A DNA stretch of 64,000 bases from Methylibium petroleiphilum PM1 (GTDB taxonomy: Bacteria; Pseudomonadota; Gammaproteobacteria; Burkholderiales; Burkholderiaceae_C), in the NCBI RefSeq assembly GCF_000015725.1, contig NC_008825.1, positions 3,100,001-3,164,000 of the forward strand. The letters run 5' to 3'. Position 1 is the stretch's first letter. The number at the start of each line of letters is the position of its first letter. Made by a program: the position numbers and the translations under genes. Of this stretch, positions 38,057 to 46,771 are shown in pieces. The notes below the pieces were generated by a model, which was not told the origin of the DNA, did no database searches, and saw only the letters and a list, made by a program, of their open reading frames with translations.

Positions 38057-38905
38057 ATGAACGCGACGACGCTCGACGACCTGCGCCCGCGCAAGCCCGG
38101 GGGGCTGCCACGGGCGGCCGTGCTGGCGCTGATCGCGCACGGGCTGCTGGTGCTGGCGCTGAGCCTGAGCGTCAACTGGCGCAGGTCCGAACCGGCCGGC
38201 GTGGAGGCCGAGCTGTGGGCGGCGGTGCCGCAGATCGCTGCGCCCCGCGCCGTGCCGCCCGAACCGACGCCCACGCCGACCCCGCCGCCGAAGCCCGAGC
38301 CGCAGGCCAAGGCCGAGCCGCCGCCGCCCCCGCCGAACCGCGACGCCGACATCGCACGCGAGAAGCGTGAGCAGAAGGAGAAGCTCGAGAAGCAGCGGCT
38401 CGAGGAACAGCGCAAGGAAGACGCGCTGCGCAAGAAGAAGGAGCAGCGCGAGCAGGAAGAGAAGGCCCAGGCCGAAGCCGACAAGCGCGAGGCGGAGAAG
38501 AAAAAGAAGGCCGAGGCCGAGCGCCAGGCCAAGCAGGAAGCCATCCGCAGGCAGCAGCTCGACCGCGTGATGGCCGAGGCCGCCGGTACCGGCGCGCCGG
38601 GCAGCACCGGCACGGCGGCGCAGAGCGCGGGGCCATCGGCCAGCTATGCCGGTCGCATCAAGGCACGCATCAAGCCCAACGTGGTGTTCGGCGACGAGGT
38701 CGACGGCAACCCGCTCGCCTCGGTGGAGGTGAAGGTGGCCCCCGACGGCACGATCGTCGGCCGCCGGCTCGTCAAGTCCAGCGGCGTCCCGGCCTGGGAC
38801 GAGGCCGTGCTGCGCGCCATCGACAAGACCGAGGTGCTCCCGCGCGACACCGACGGCCGCGTGCCGTCGGCCATGCTGCTGGACTTCCGTCCGCGCGATT
38901 TCTAG
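38057..38905 (+). CDS. tolA: TolA / TonB-like energy-transducing protein
   Basis: A 282-residue TolA: one N-terminal membrane helix (about 18-36), a Pro-rich start of the periplasmic part, a long charged Lys/Glu/Ala/Gln-rich helix (about 90-170) and a C-terminal TonB-like domain (YAGRIKARIKPNVVF ... SSGVPAWDEAVLRAID). tolB and pal do not follow; the next gene is convergent and its stop codon shares the CTAG at 38902-38905 with that of tolA. Confidence 0.93.
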   Translation: MNATTLDDLRPRKPGGLPRAAVLALIAHGLLVLALSLSVNWRRSEPAGVEAELWAAVPQIAAPRAVPPEPTPTPTPPPKPEPQAKAEPPPPPPNRDADIAREKREQKEKLEKQRLEEQRKEDALRKKKEQREQEEKAQAEADKREAEKKKKAEAERQAKQEAIRRQQLDRVMAEAAGTGAPGSTGTAAQSAGPSASYAGRIKARIKPNVVFGDEVDGNPLASVEVKVAPDGTIVGRRLVKSSGVPAWDEAVLRAIDKTEVLPRDTDGRVPSAMLLDFRPRDF

Positions 38906-39369
38906 CGGCGTGGCGAGCCGCCCACGCGCGGCCACCACCACGCATCGAGCGACCACTTGCCGGGGCCCCACAGGGCCAGCGCCGCCAGCAGGCTGCCCCA
39001 GAACACATGCTGCTGCAGCGCCGCCGGCGCGATCTCCTCGAGGCTGAGAACGGCCACCACGTTCATCACCGACAGCCCGAGCGCGCCGAAACGGCCGAAC
39101 AGCCCGAGCACCAGCAGCACCGGCAGCACCAGTTCACCGCCGGTGCCCATGACCGCGGCCAGGTGCGGCGGCAGCAGCGGCACCTTGTACTCGTCCTGGA
39201 ACAGCGCGAGCGTGGTGTCCCAGTCGGCGATCTTGGTCAGCCCGGAGCGGAAGAACACCGCGCCGACATAGAGGCGTGCGGCCAGTTGGGCCGCCGGCTG
39301 CAGCGCCTCCAGCACGCGGGTGCCGGAGCGGCACAGCGCCAACGGGGTTTCAAGCCAGGTCTGGGTCAT
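38902..39369 (-). CDS. bufD: DoxX-family membrane protein of the buf operon
   Basis: A 155-residue DoxX/DoxD protein with four hydrophobic helices; RLYVGAVFFRSGLTKIADWDTT is the family's first conserved helix and loop, followed by HLAAVMGTGGELVLPVLLVLGLFGR. Last gene of the four-gene operon: its start lies inside the end of bufC (20-base overlap) with GAGGAGAAACACC as ribosome binding site. DoxX proteins are frequent in DUF692/DUF2063/DUF2282 clusters; a membrane redox or peptide-handling role is suspected but not established. Its stop shares CTAG with the tolA stop. Confidence 0.88.
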   Translation of the reverse strand: MTQTWLETPLALCRSGTRVLEALQPAAQLAARLYVGAVFFRSGLTKIADWDTTLALFQDEYKVPLLPPHLAAVMGTGGELVLPVLLVLGLFGRFGALGLSVMNVVAVLSLEEIAPAALQQHVFWGSLLAALALWGPGKWSLDAWWWPRVGGSPRR

Positions 39370-40177
39370 GGTGTTTCTCCTCGGTCTCGTCAACAAGCTC
39401 GGCCTTCCACAGCCAGCCGCGTTGCAGGGCCTGGATCAGCCAGGCACTGAAGTCGAATCCCCGGCCGGCCCGCTGCAGCGCCTCGGCCAGCGTGCGGCTC
39501 GCCTGCAGGGCCTGCATCCAGGCGAACACCGGGGCATCGACCGGCGTCACGTCGGCCCGCCAAGCGGTGCGCCCGACCACCACGGACTCGGCCTGGCCGG
39601 TCGCGAGCGCCTCGCGGACGGCGGCGATGGCAGCATCACCGTCGTGCCGATGGGCTGCGTGCAGCGCCGCCACCGGCCAGCGGCTCGCGAGCAGTTGCAC
39701 CGCCGGTGCCAGCCGCAGCCTCAAGGCCTCGGCCGGGTGCTCGGCCAGCCAGGCAAGCGTGTCACGATCGAGCACGGCATCGGCCGCACCTTCGCACTGC
39801 ACGATCGCGGCGTCGAGTCGCGCGCAATCGCCGAGGTAGGGCCATTCGGCGAGATCCGCCTGCGCCTCGACGAAGGTCGGCAGATCCTGCCCCCATTGCG
39901 CGAGATCGCCACGCTGCGGCGGCGCATCGCACCACAGTGCGCGGGCCAGCCGGCCGAAGTCCTCTGCGCCCACCAGGGCCAGCAAGGTCGGATAGGCCAC
40001 GGCCAGCGCGCGTTCGGCGGCGGCCGCGGCATGGGCCCGGTAGGCCTCGAGTCCGAGTTGCAGCCGCGCGCCCTGCTCCGCCAGGCGTGCCGACGGCACC
40101 GGCGCGGCGCCGCGCAGGGTCGCCAGCAGGGCGCTCTGGCGTGCGGCCTCGGTTCGCCGTTCTGCGGAGCACGTCAT
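39350..40177 (-). CDS. bufC: DUF2063 partner protein (BufC-like)
   Basis: A 275-residue protein with a helical N-terminal putative DNA-binding-like domain ([54 protein letters not shown] are the DUF2063 hallmarks) and a winged C-terminal half. In MNIO clusters this protein acts as the substrate-recognition partner that presents the precursor to the DUF692 enzyme. Starts within the bufB stop (ATGA), so the two are translationally coupled. Name assigned from operon order. Confidence 0.88.
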   Translation of the reverse strand: MTCSAERRTEAARQSALLATLRGAAPVPSARLAEQGARLQLGLEAYRAHAAAAAERALAVAYPTLLALVGAEDFGRLARALWCDAPPQRGDLAQWGQDLPTFVEAQADLAEWPYLGDCARLDAAIVQCEGAADAVLDRDTLAWLAEHPAEALRLRLAPAVQLLASRWPVAALHAAHRHDGDAAIAAVREALATGQAESVVVGRTAWRADVTPVDAPVFAWMQALQASRTLAEALQRAGRGFDFSAWLIQALQRGWLWKAELVDETEEKHHDPDLA

Positions 40178-41070
40178 GCCGCGCTCCGCAGGCCGGCGAC
40201 CTCGTGCTGGCAACGTGCCGCCTGCGCGGCTTCATCCAGCAGCACGTCGAGCGCGGGCACGTCGGTGTCCCATTCGATCAACGTCGGCAGTGCGCCCAGG
40301 CGCGAGACGGCGTGCCGGTAGACGGCCCACACCGGTTCGTGCACGCGGCTGCCGTGATCGTCGATCACCAGCGCGCCGGCATCGCAATAGCCGGCCAGGT
40401 GGATCTCGCCGACCACGTCGGCCGGCAGCGCGTCGACGAAGGCGCAGGCCGCGGCCACCGGATCTCCGGCCGCCGGATCGGCACGCTGCGCGTTCAGTGC
40501 GTTGACGACCAAGTTGTTGACATCGAGCAGCAGCTGGCAGCCGGTGCGACGGGCCAGCGCCGCGAGGAACGCGGGCTCGGGCATCTGGTCGGCGTCGTCG
40601 AAGGAGAGATAGGCCGACAGGTTCTCGACCAGCAGCGGACGGCGCAGGCGCTCCTGCACCTGCTGCACGTTCGTGCACAGGAGGTCGAGCGAGGCCGGAG
40701 TGAAGGCGATCGGCAGCAGGTCGGCCGCATGCAGCACGGTCGACGCATCGCCCGGCACCGATGCCCGCGCGAAGCAGGCATGGTCCGACACACGCACCGG
40801 CCCGATGCGATCGACCAGCCTGGCCAGCCGTTCCAGATGCCAGGCATCGACGCCGGCCGCGGAACCGAGCGCGAGCCCGACGCCGTGCAAGCTCACCGCA
40901 TGGTGCTCGCGCACGTCCGACAGCACCGCCAGCGCGGCCCCGCCCTCGGCGAAGAAATTCTCCGCATGGACCTCGACGAAGCCAACCGCCGGGCGGCGTT
41001 CGGCCCACTCCCGGTAGTGCGGCTGGCGCAGACCGATACCGACACCGGCCGGGGTCGAACGCGCGTCCAT
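40174..41070 (-). CDS. bufB: DUF692 multinuclear non-haem iron oxidase (MNIO), BufB-like
   Basis: A 298-residue TIM-barrel enzyme of the DUF692 family. Candidate metal ligands lie in conserved places: [72 protein letters not shown] and IEWDTDVP. Related enzymes use a multi-iron centre and oxygen to convert cysteine residues of a precursor peptide into thiooxazole, oxazolone or similar groups. The adjacent Cys-rich precursor (bufA) and partner (bufC) make this assignment strong. 51 bases separate it from bufA. Confidence 0.92.
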   Translation of the reverse strand: MDARSTPAGVGIGLRQPHYREWAERRPAVGFVEVHAENFFAEGGAALAVLSDVREHHAVSLHGVGLALGSAAGVDAWHLERLARLVDRIGPVRVSDHACFARASVPGDASTVLHAADLLPIAFTPASLDLLCTNVQQVQERLRRPLLVENLSAYLSFDDADQMPEPAFLAALARRTGCQLLLDVNNLVVNALNAQRADPAAGDPVAAACAFVDALPADVVGEIHLAGYCDAGALVIDDHGSRVHEPVWAVYRHAVSRLGALPTLIEWDTDVPALDVLLDEAAQAARCQHEVAGLRSAA

Positions 41071-41121
41071 GCTGAGCGACGGAGAGGATCGCTGCGTCCG
41101 GTGCCGTGCGTCCTTTTGCTG

Positions 41122-41400
41122 TTACTTCTTCTCGGCCAGCTTGGCCTTGGCTTCGGCGGCGCTCAGGCCACCGGCGGCCTTGCAGGTGCCCTTGGCGACG
41201 TACTTCCATTCGCCGACGTCGCCCGCCGTCGCCTGGCCCGCACACGAGTGGGTTCCCGACAGGTTGGCGCAATCGTTCTGCCCGGCCTTGGCGATGCCGT
41301 AGCACTTCTCCTTGCCCGAGTCCTGGGCGGCGGCCGGGCCGACCAGGCCCAGCGCGAGGAGGGAAGCGAGGGCGGACGATGCGATCAGATGCTGGTTCAT
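41122..41400 (-). CDS. bufA: DUF2282 Cys-rich precursor peptide (bufferin, BufA-like)
   Basis: A 92-residue secreted protein: signal peptide (residues 1-25, ending PAAAQ), then a core with Cys33, Cys44, Cys53 and Cys73 in the context [14 protein letters not shown] ... HSCAG ... KGTCKAAGG. These four cysteines and the GQNDC motif define DUF2282 proteins, recently described as precursors of copper-binding RiPPs (bufferins). The middle two cysteines are those expected to be modified. ATG 41400 follows CAGGAG; an upstream ATG at 41451 would destroy the signal peptide. First gene of the buf operon. Confidence 0.92.
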   Translation of the reverse strand: MNQHLIASSALASLLALGLVGPAAAQDSGKEKCYGIAKAGQNDCANLSGTHSCAGQATAGDVGEWKYVAKGTCKAAGGLSAAEAKAKLAEKK

Positions 41401-41453
41401 GCAGTGCTCCTGGAGGGGGATTGAATGGGCCGCCACGGAGGCGACGTGCATGT

Positions 41454-41478
41454 GTCGCGAAGACCGGAAGATTCTTAC
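41454..41478 (-). promoter_or_regulatory. Candidate ECF-sigma promoter of bufA
   Basis: On the minus strand, GTAAG (41478-41474) and CGAC (41457-41454) are separated by exactly 16 bases, with a predicted start about 45 bases ahead of bufA. The spacing and composition fit ECF-type -35/-10 elements. A TACACT on the plus strand (41476-41481) overlaps the -35 and could serve the divergent sigma gene. Confidence 0.5.
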
Positions 41479-41514
41479 ACTGCCCCCTGCTTCCTCTCAT
41501 CGAAACGGCCCTTC

Positions 41515-42111
41515 ATGACCGACGTGTCCGCCTTGCTCGAAACCTTGCGCCCGCAGTTGCTGCGCTATGCGCAACTGCAGTTGCGCAATCCGGCCTGGGC
41601 CGAGGACGCGGTGTCGGAGACGATACTGGCCGCACTCGAGAAGCCGGAGGCCTTTGCCGGCCGCGCCGCGCCGAAGACCTGGCTGATCGGCATCCTGAAG
41701 CACAAGCTGGTCGACCAGGTGCGTCGGCATGCGCGCGAGTGCTCGATGACGAGCGACGAAGACGACGGCGCAACGCTCGAAGAACAGCTGTTCGACGAAA
41801 CGGGCCACTTCCGCGACGCCCCGATCGAATGGGGCGACCCACAGGCGATCGTGGCCCAGGATCAGTTCATCAAAGTGCTCGACGCCTGCATCGAGAAACT
41901 GCCCAACCAGCTCGGCCGCGTGTTCCTGATGCGCGAGTGGATGGAACTCGAAACTGACGAGATCTGTAAGGAACTGTCGGTCACGCCGACGAACCTCTGG
42001 GTCATGCTGCACCGGGCCCGGTTGAGGCTGCGGGAATGCCTGCAACTCAACTGGTTCGGCGAGCCCGCCCTCGCTCTGTCTTCCGTCCCGCCCGCCCCGA
42101 AGCGCCGATGA
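41515..42111 (+). CDS. ECF-type RNA polymerase sigma factor
   Basis: A 198-residue sigma factor with region 2 (LRPQLLRYAQLQLRNPAWAEDAVSETILAALEKPEAF; APKTWLIGILKHKLVDQVR) and region 4 (LDACIEKLPNQLGRVFLMREWMELETDEICKELSVTPTNLWVMLHRARLRLRECL; shown here as separate family segments around NQLGRVFLMREW and TPTNLWVMLHRAR). It is divergent from the buf operon and overlaps by 4 bases the downstream zinc-finger gene, its likely anti-sigma. ATG 41515 opens at the normal ECF N-terminus. Confidence 0.93.
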   Translation: MTDVSALLETLRPQLLRYAQLQLRNPAWAEDAVSETILAALEKPEAFAGRAAPKTWLIGILKHKLVDQVRRHARECSMTSDEDDGATLEEQLFDETGHFRDAPIEWGDPQAIVAQDQFIKVLDACIEKLPNQLGRVFLMREWMELETDEICKELSVTPTNLWVMLHRARLRLRECLQLNWFGEPALALSSVPPAPKRR

Positions 42112-42317
42112 AGCTGCCCTTCCTCATTTCATGCCGTCAGTCCGCGCGCCTGCTGTCCGGCCGCCTCGATCGTCGCCTCTCGCCGGCCGAGCGGGTGACG
42201 CTGCGCATGCACCTCGCGATCTGCAAGGTCTGCCCGGTGTTCGACCGCCAGCTCCGGCTGATGAGCCGTGCCATGGGGACGTGGCGCGCGTACTCCGAAC
42301 AGGAGCGCGAGCGCTGA
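42108..42317 (+). CDS. Small zinc-finger (zf-HC2) anti-sigma-like protein
   Basis: A 69-residue soluble protein with HxxxCxxC (HLAICKVC) and an upstream Cys (ISCRQSARLLSGRLDRRL), the layout of zinc-binding anti-sigma (ZAS) domains. It has no membrane helix. Start codon overlaps the sigma gene stop (ATGA), typical of a sigma/anti-sigma pair. A role in sensing metal or thiol stress for the buf operon is inferred. Confidence 0.85.
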   Translation: MKLPFLISCRQSARLLSGRLDRRLSPAERVTLRMHLAICKVCPVFDRQLRLMSRAMGTWRAYSEQERER

Positions 42318-42323
42318 GGCGCC

Positions 42324-42929
42324 TCAGGCGCCGATCATGTGGCGCACGGCATCGCGCAGGCCGCGCTTGAGGGCCTGGCGGTCGATCTCCGGCTGGCGCA
42401 GCGTGCGGAGCATCAACCCCTCGAACAAGGCCAGCAGCAGCTCGGCGCGCGCCACCAGGTCGGCCTCGTCGACCGGTCCTCGCGCTGCGGCTCGCACCAG
42501 CTCGATGAGCCGCCGGCGCACCGTGGCGTCGGCCCGCTGCACCATGTCGGCGATCTTCGGGTTGCGCGAGGCCTCGGCCACGATCTCGATCTGCAGCGAC
42601 GCGTGGTCGGCGTCGAGCCGGCGGTCGGTGCCCTCGTCGACGCGCTCGACCATCTCGTGCCGCAGGTCGGCCTCGCCCTGCATCTGAGCGGTCAGCGTGA
42701 GGAACTCGTCGATGTCGCGCGCGACGATCGCCTCGATGATCGCTTCCTTGCTGTCGAAGTAGTTGTAGATGTGGCCGGCGCTCATGCCGAAGGTCTTCGC
42801 GATCTCGGCCATGCTCGCCGCATGGAAGCCGCGGCGGCGGAACACCTCGACCGCGGCATCCAGGATCTGGCGGCGCCGCACCTCGGCGTGCGCCACCTCC
42901 TCACCGTCGATCAGGCTGCAACGTGCCAT
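42324..42929 (-). CDS. TetR-family transcriptional regulator
   Basis: A 201-residue regulator with the TetR helix-turn-helix near the N-terminus (RRRQILDAAVEVFRRRGFHAASMAEIAKTFGMS; GMSAGHIYNYFDSKEAI) and a variable ligand-binding C-terminal part. It is the last gene of the RND efflux operon (adaptor-pump-outer-membrane factor-regulator), 23 bases after the outer-membrane gene, so it is probably the repressor of that operon and its own expression. A candidate operator lies upstream of the adaptor gene. Confidence 0.9.
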   Translation of the reverse strand: MARCSLIDGEEVAHAEVRRRQILDAAVEVFRRRGFHAASMAEIAKTFGMSAGHIYNYFDSKEAIIEAIVARDIDEFLTLTAQMQGEADLRHEMVERVDEGTDRRLDADHASLQIEIVAEASRNPKIADMVQRADATVRRRLIELVRAAARGPVDEADLVARAELLLALFEGLMLRTLRQPEIDRQALKRGLRDAVRHMIGA

Positions 42930-42952
42930 CGCCGCTCTCCGCTCCGCTGGTC

Positions 42953-44416
42953 TCAGCCCGTGGCCGCGTCGGCGCGCTGCCAGCCGCCGCCGAGCACCTT
43001 GTACAGCGTCACGAGGTTGGCACTGCGCGAGAGCCGCAGCGTGATCAGCGACTGCTGCGCCGCATACAGCGAGCGCTGCGCATCGAGCACGGCCAGGTAG
43101 CTGTCCACGCCGCTGCGGTAGCGCGCCTGCGAGAGGCGGAAGGTCTCGCCGGTCGCGTCGACCAGCGCCTGCTGGGCGGCGAGCTGCGCGTCGAAGGTGC
43201 CGCGTGCGGCCAGCGCGTCGGCCACCTCCCGGAATGCCGACTGGATGGCCAGTTCGTATTGCGCCAGCGCGATGTCGCGTTGCGTCTTCGAGACCTCGAG
43301 GTTGGCGCGGTTGCGGCCGGCGTCGAAGATCGGCAGGCTCACCTGGGGCACGAAGCTCCAGGTGCGCGCGCTGCCCTGGAACAGGTCGGACAGCGAGCTG
43401 CTCGCCACGCCGGCCGAGGCCGTGAGCGCAATGCGCGGGAAGAAGGCCGCGCGCGCGGCGCCGATGGTCGCGTTGGCCGCCTGCAGCTGGCGCTCGGCCT
43501 GCAGCACGTCGGGGCGGCGCTGAAGCACCTCCGACGGCAGGCCCGACGGCAGCTCGGCCAGCCGGTCGATCCAGCGCAGGTCCTCGGGTTGCACGCTGCC
43601 GGGCCGCAGCTCGGCGGGCAATGGCCCACCGACCAGCAGCGCCAGCGCGTTGAGGTCCTGCGCCAGCGCGCGGGTGTAGCGTGCCACGTCGGCGCGCGCC
43701 ACCTCCACGCTGGTCTGGGCCTGCCGCAGGTCGAGCGCCGATGCAACGCCCAGCTCGTGGCTGCGCTGCGCCAGCCTGTACGAGGACTCCTGGCTCTCCA
43801 GCGTGTCGCGCGCCAGGCGCAGCAATTCGCCGTCGGCGGTCGCCGTGAGGTAGACATTGGCCACCTCGGCCACCAGGCTGATCTGGGTGCTGCGGCGCGC
43901 CTCCTCGGTGGCGAAGAACTGCTGCAGCGCCTGCTCGTTGAGATTGCGGACGCGCCCGAACAGGTCGAGCTCGTAGGTCGAGAAGCCGATGCCGGCGCTG
44001 TAGGTGTGGCTCGTGACGGCGCGGCCGGCCTGACTCAGGTCGGCCGGCGTGCGCTGGTGCACCGCCTCGCCGCTGGCCGCGACGGTGGGAAACAGGTCGG
44101 CGCGCTGGATCTGGTACTGCGCGCGCGCCTGCTCGATGTTCAGCGCCGCGACACGCAGGTTGCGGTTGTTGCTCAGCGCCAGCTCGATCGTGCGCTGCAG
44201 CGGCGCGTCGACGAACACCTCGCGCCAGGCCAACTCGGAGGCGGCCACGCCACCGCCGGTGCCGGGCTCACCGTAGGCCTCGCCTTGCGGCCACGCGGGG
44301 GCCACGGGTGCCGCGGGGCGCTCGTAGGTCGGCGCCAGGTTCATGCAACCCGCTAGGGCCGCGGTGGCCAGCAGCGTCAGGCGGCCGCGGCAGTGGTTCA
44401 TCGTGGCGGTCCTCAT
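42953..44416 (-). CDS. Outer-membrane efflux channel lipoprotein (OprM/NodT family)
   Basis: A 487-residue TolC-like channel with a signal peptide and lipobox (TAALAGC, Cys at about 24), followed by [13 protein letters not shown] and the duplicated helical OEP domains ([55 protein letters not shown]). Third component of the RND system. It starts one base after the pump stop codon, so its translation may be reduced by the upstream IS insertion. Confidence 0.92.
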   Translation of the reverse strand: MRTATMNHCRGRLTLLATAALAGCMNLAPTYERPAAPVAPAWPQGEAYGEPGTGGGVAASELAWREVFVDAPLQRTIELALSNNRNLRVAALNIEQARAQYQIQRADLFPTVAASGEAVHQRTPADLSQAGRAVTSHTYSAGIGFSTYELDLFGRVRNLNEQALQQFFATEEARRSTQISLVAEVANVYLTATADGELLRLARDTLESQESSYRLAQRSHELGVASALDLRQAQTSVEVARADVARYTRALAQDLNALALLVGGPLPAELRPGSVQPEDLRWIDRLAELPSGLPSEVLQRRPDVLQAERQLQAANATIGAARAAFFPRIALTASAGVASSSLSDLFQGSARTWSFVPQVSLPIFDAGRNRANLEVSKTQRDIALAQYELAIQSAFREVADALAARGTFDAQLAAQQALVDATGETFRLSQARYRSGVDSYLAVLDAQRSLYAAQQSLITLRLSRSANLVTLYKVLGGGWQRADAATG

Positions 44417-45553
44417 GTCACTGTCCCTCCGCGACGGCCGGCGCACCCTGCGGCGCCGGGTCGACCTTGCGTTGCCTGAACAGGCGCCGTACCACCACGA
44501 AGAACAGCGGCACGAAGAAGATGCCCAGGAAGGTGGCCGCGATCATGCCGCCCAGCACGCCGGTGCCGATCGCGTTCTGGCTGCCCGAACCGGCGCCGGT
44601 GGCGAGCGCCAGCGGCAGCACGCCGAAGGCGAAGGCCAGCGAGGTCATCAGGATCGGCCGCAGGCGCAGGCGCACCGCCTCGAGCGTCGCCTCGATCAGG
44701 CCCTTGCCGTGCTCCATCTGCTCTTTCGCAAACTCCACGATCAGGATCGCGTTCTTCGCCGACAGGCCGATGGTGGTCAGCAGGCCGACCTGGAAGTACA
44801 CGTCGTTCGACAGCCCGCGCGAACTCGCCGCGATCAGCGCACCGAGCACGCCAAGCGGCACGACCAGCATCACCGAGAACGGGATCGACCAGCTCTCGTA
44901 CAGCGCCGCGAGACACAGGAACACCACCAGCAGCGACAGCGCGTAGAGCAGCGGCGCCTGCGAACCCGACAGCCGCTCCTCGTAGGACAGGCCGGTCCAG
45001 TCGAGGCCGATGCCGGCCGGCAGCTGCGCCACCAGCCGCTCCATCTCCTCCATCGCCTCGCCGGTGCTCCGGCCCGGCGCGGGTTGGCCCTGGATGTTCA
45101 GCGCCGGCAGGCCGTTGAAGCGCTCGAGCCGCGGCGAACCGTAGCTCCACTTGGCCGAGGCGAAGGCCGAGAACGGCACCATGTCGCCCTGCGCATTGCG
45201 CACGTACCACTTGTCGAGGTCCTCGGGCAGCATGCGGTGCGGCGCATCGGCCTGCAGGTAGACGCGCTTGACGCGGCCCTTGTCGATGAAGTCGTTGATG
45301 TAGGAGCTGCCCCAGGCGGCCGACAGCGTGGCGTTCACGTCCGACATCGCCAGGCCCAGCGCTCCCGCCTTGGCCGAGTCGATCTGCACGCTGAACTGCG
45401 GCGTGTCGTCCTGGCCGTTCGGGCGGACAGCCACCAGCACCGGGCTCTTGGCGGCCAGCCCCAGCAGCTGGTTGCGGGCCGCCATCAACGCGTCGTGGCC
45501 GAGCGCGCCGCGGTCCTGCAGGTACATGTCGAAACCGTTGGCGGTGCCCAGCT

Positions 45554-45557
45554 CTAG
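45554..45557. repeat. Target-site duplication CTAG, left copy
   Basis: CTAG directly precedes the left end of the insertion element and is repeated after its right end (46768-46771). A 4-base YTAR-type duplication is usual for IS5-group elements. Confidence 0.9.
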
Positions 45558-46767
45558 GGAAGCACTGATTTATCCGTGCAGGCCACGATGGCGTGCGGCG
45601 AATTCAGCGGCGATGATGCTGCCATGAAGCAGACGAGTTTTGCCACTGCCGAGTACGCCGGCAAGAAGCGCCAGACGCGCCGGGAGCGCTTCCTGGCCGA
45701 GATGAACGTGGTGGTTCCGTGGGCGCGGCTTGAGGCGCTGATCGAGCCGCACTACCCGAAGAGCGGCAAGGTGGGCCGACCGCCGATTGGCGTGCCGCGG
45801 ATGCTGCGCATGTACTTCCTGCAGCAGTGGTACACGCTGGCCGACGAGGCACTGGAAGACGCGCTGTACGACAGCCAGGCCATGCGCGAGTTCATCGGCA
45901 TCGACCTTGGGCGGGAGAACGTACCCGACGCCACAACGCTGCTGAAGTTCCGCCGCCTGCTCGAGCAGCACGACTTGACGTCGGCCATCCTGGCCGAGGT
46001 CAACGCGCACCTCACCGAGCGTGGGCTGCTGATGCGCCAGGGCACGGTGGTGGACGCCACCATCATTGCCGCGCCAAGTTCGACGAAGAACGAGGACGGC
46101 AAGCGCGACCCCGAGATGCACCAGACCAAGAAGGGGAACCAGTGGCACTTCGGGATGAAGATGCACTCGGGCGTGGATGCCGAGTCGGGTCTGATCCACA
46201 GCGTGGTCTGCACCGCGGCCAACGAGGCTGACGTGGCGCACGCGCACGAACTGCTGCATGGCCAGGAGAGCCAAGTTCACGGCGACAGCGGCTACACCGG
46301 CATCCAGAGGCGAGACGAGATCACGACGGCGCAGGAAGAGGGCAGGCTGCGCCAGGACATGGATTGGCGTATCGCCATGAAGCGCGGCCAACTCAAGGCC
46401 ATGCCCGAAGGGCCGGCCAAGGCGATGCACGAGTGGTTCGAACGGCGCAAGGCTCAGGTGCGGGCCATCGTCGAACACCCGTTCCACGTCATCAAGAACC
46501 TGTTCGGCTACCGCAAGGTCAGCTACCGCGGGATCTCCAAGAACGAAGCTCGCGCGAAGGCGCACGCTGCGCTGGCCAACTTGTACATCGCCCGGCGCCG
46601 ATTGCTGGCCCAAGGCCTCAGTGCGTCTGCTGCATGAACGGGGGCCTGAGAGCGGCCTCGAAGTGCCGCAGAAGGGGCTCATCGGTGCCACTTCTGAGTT
46701 CACGAGTCGCCATCAACGCCCGCTGTCGGCCGAGTCGCGGTCACGAAGCGGGTTGATCAGCGCTTCC
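45558..46767 (+). mobile_element. IS5-family insertion sequence (1210 bp)
   Basis: The ends are imperfect inverted repeats: left GGAAGCACTGATTTA, right (reverse complement) GGAAGCGCTGATCAA, 12 of 15 matching. One transposase gene fills most of the element, and CTAG duplications flank it. The gene runs opposite to the pump it interrupts. The intact transposase, clean ends and exact duplication indicate a recent insertion. Confidence 0.95.
45624..46637 (+). CDS. IS5-family transposase
   Basis: A 337-residue DDE transposase. N-terminal DUF772-type domain (MLRMYFLQQWYTLADEALEDALYDS), first catalytic Asp in TVVDATIIAAPSS, second in VHGDSGYTG, and Glu in RAIVEHPFHVIKNLFG, the Y(2)R(3)E(6)K-like region. 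All three catalytic residues are present and the frame is intact. ATG 45624 fits the family start; an upstream ATG at 45576 would add 16 residues. Probably active. Confidence 0.95.
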   Translation: MKQTSFATAEYAGKKRQTRRERFLAEMNVVVPWARLEALIEPHYPKSGKVGRPPIGVPRMLRMYFLQQWYTLADEALEDALYDSQAMREFIGIDLGRENVPDATTLLKFRRLLEQHDLTSAILAEVNAHLTERGLLMRQGTVVDATIIAAPSSTKNEDGKRDPEMHQTKKGNQWHFGMKMHSGVDAESGLIHSVVCTAANEADVAHAHELLHGQESQVHGDSGYTGIQRRDEITTAQEEGRLRQDMDWRIAMKRGQLKAMPEGPAKAMHEWFERRKAQVRAIVEHPFHVIKNLFGYRKVSYRGISKNEARAKAHAALANLYIARRRLLAQGLSASAA

Positions 46768-46771
46768 CTAG
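46768..46771. repeat. Target-site duplication CTAG, right copy
   Basis: Matches the left copy at 45554-45557; together they define the insertion point in the pump gene. Confidence 0.9.
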
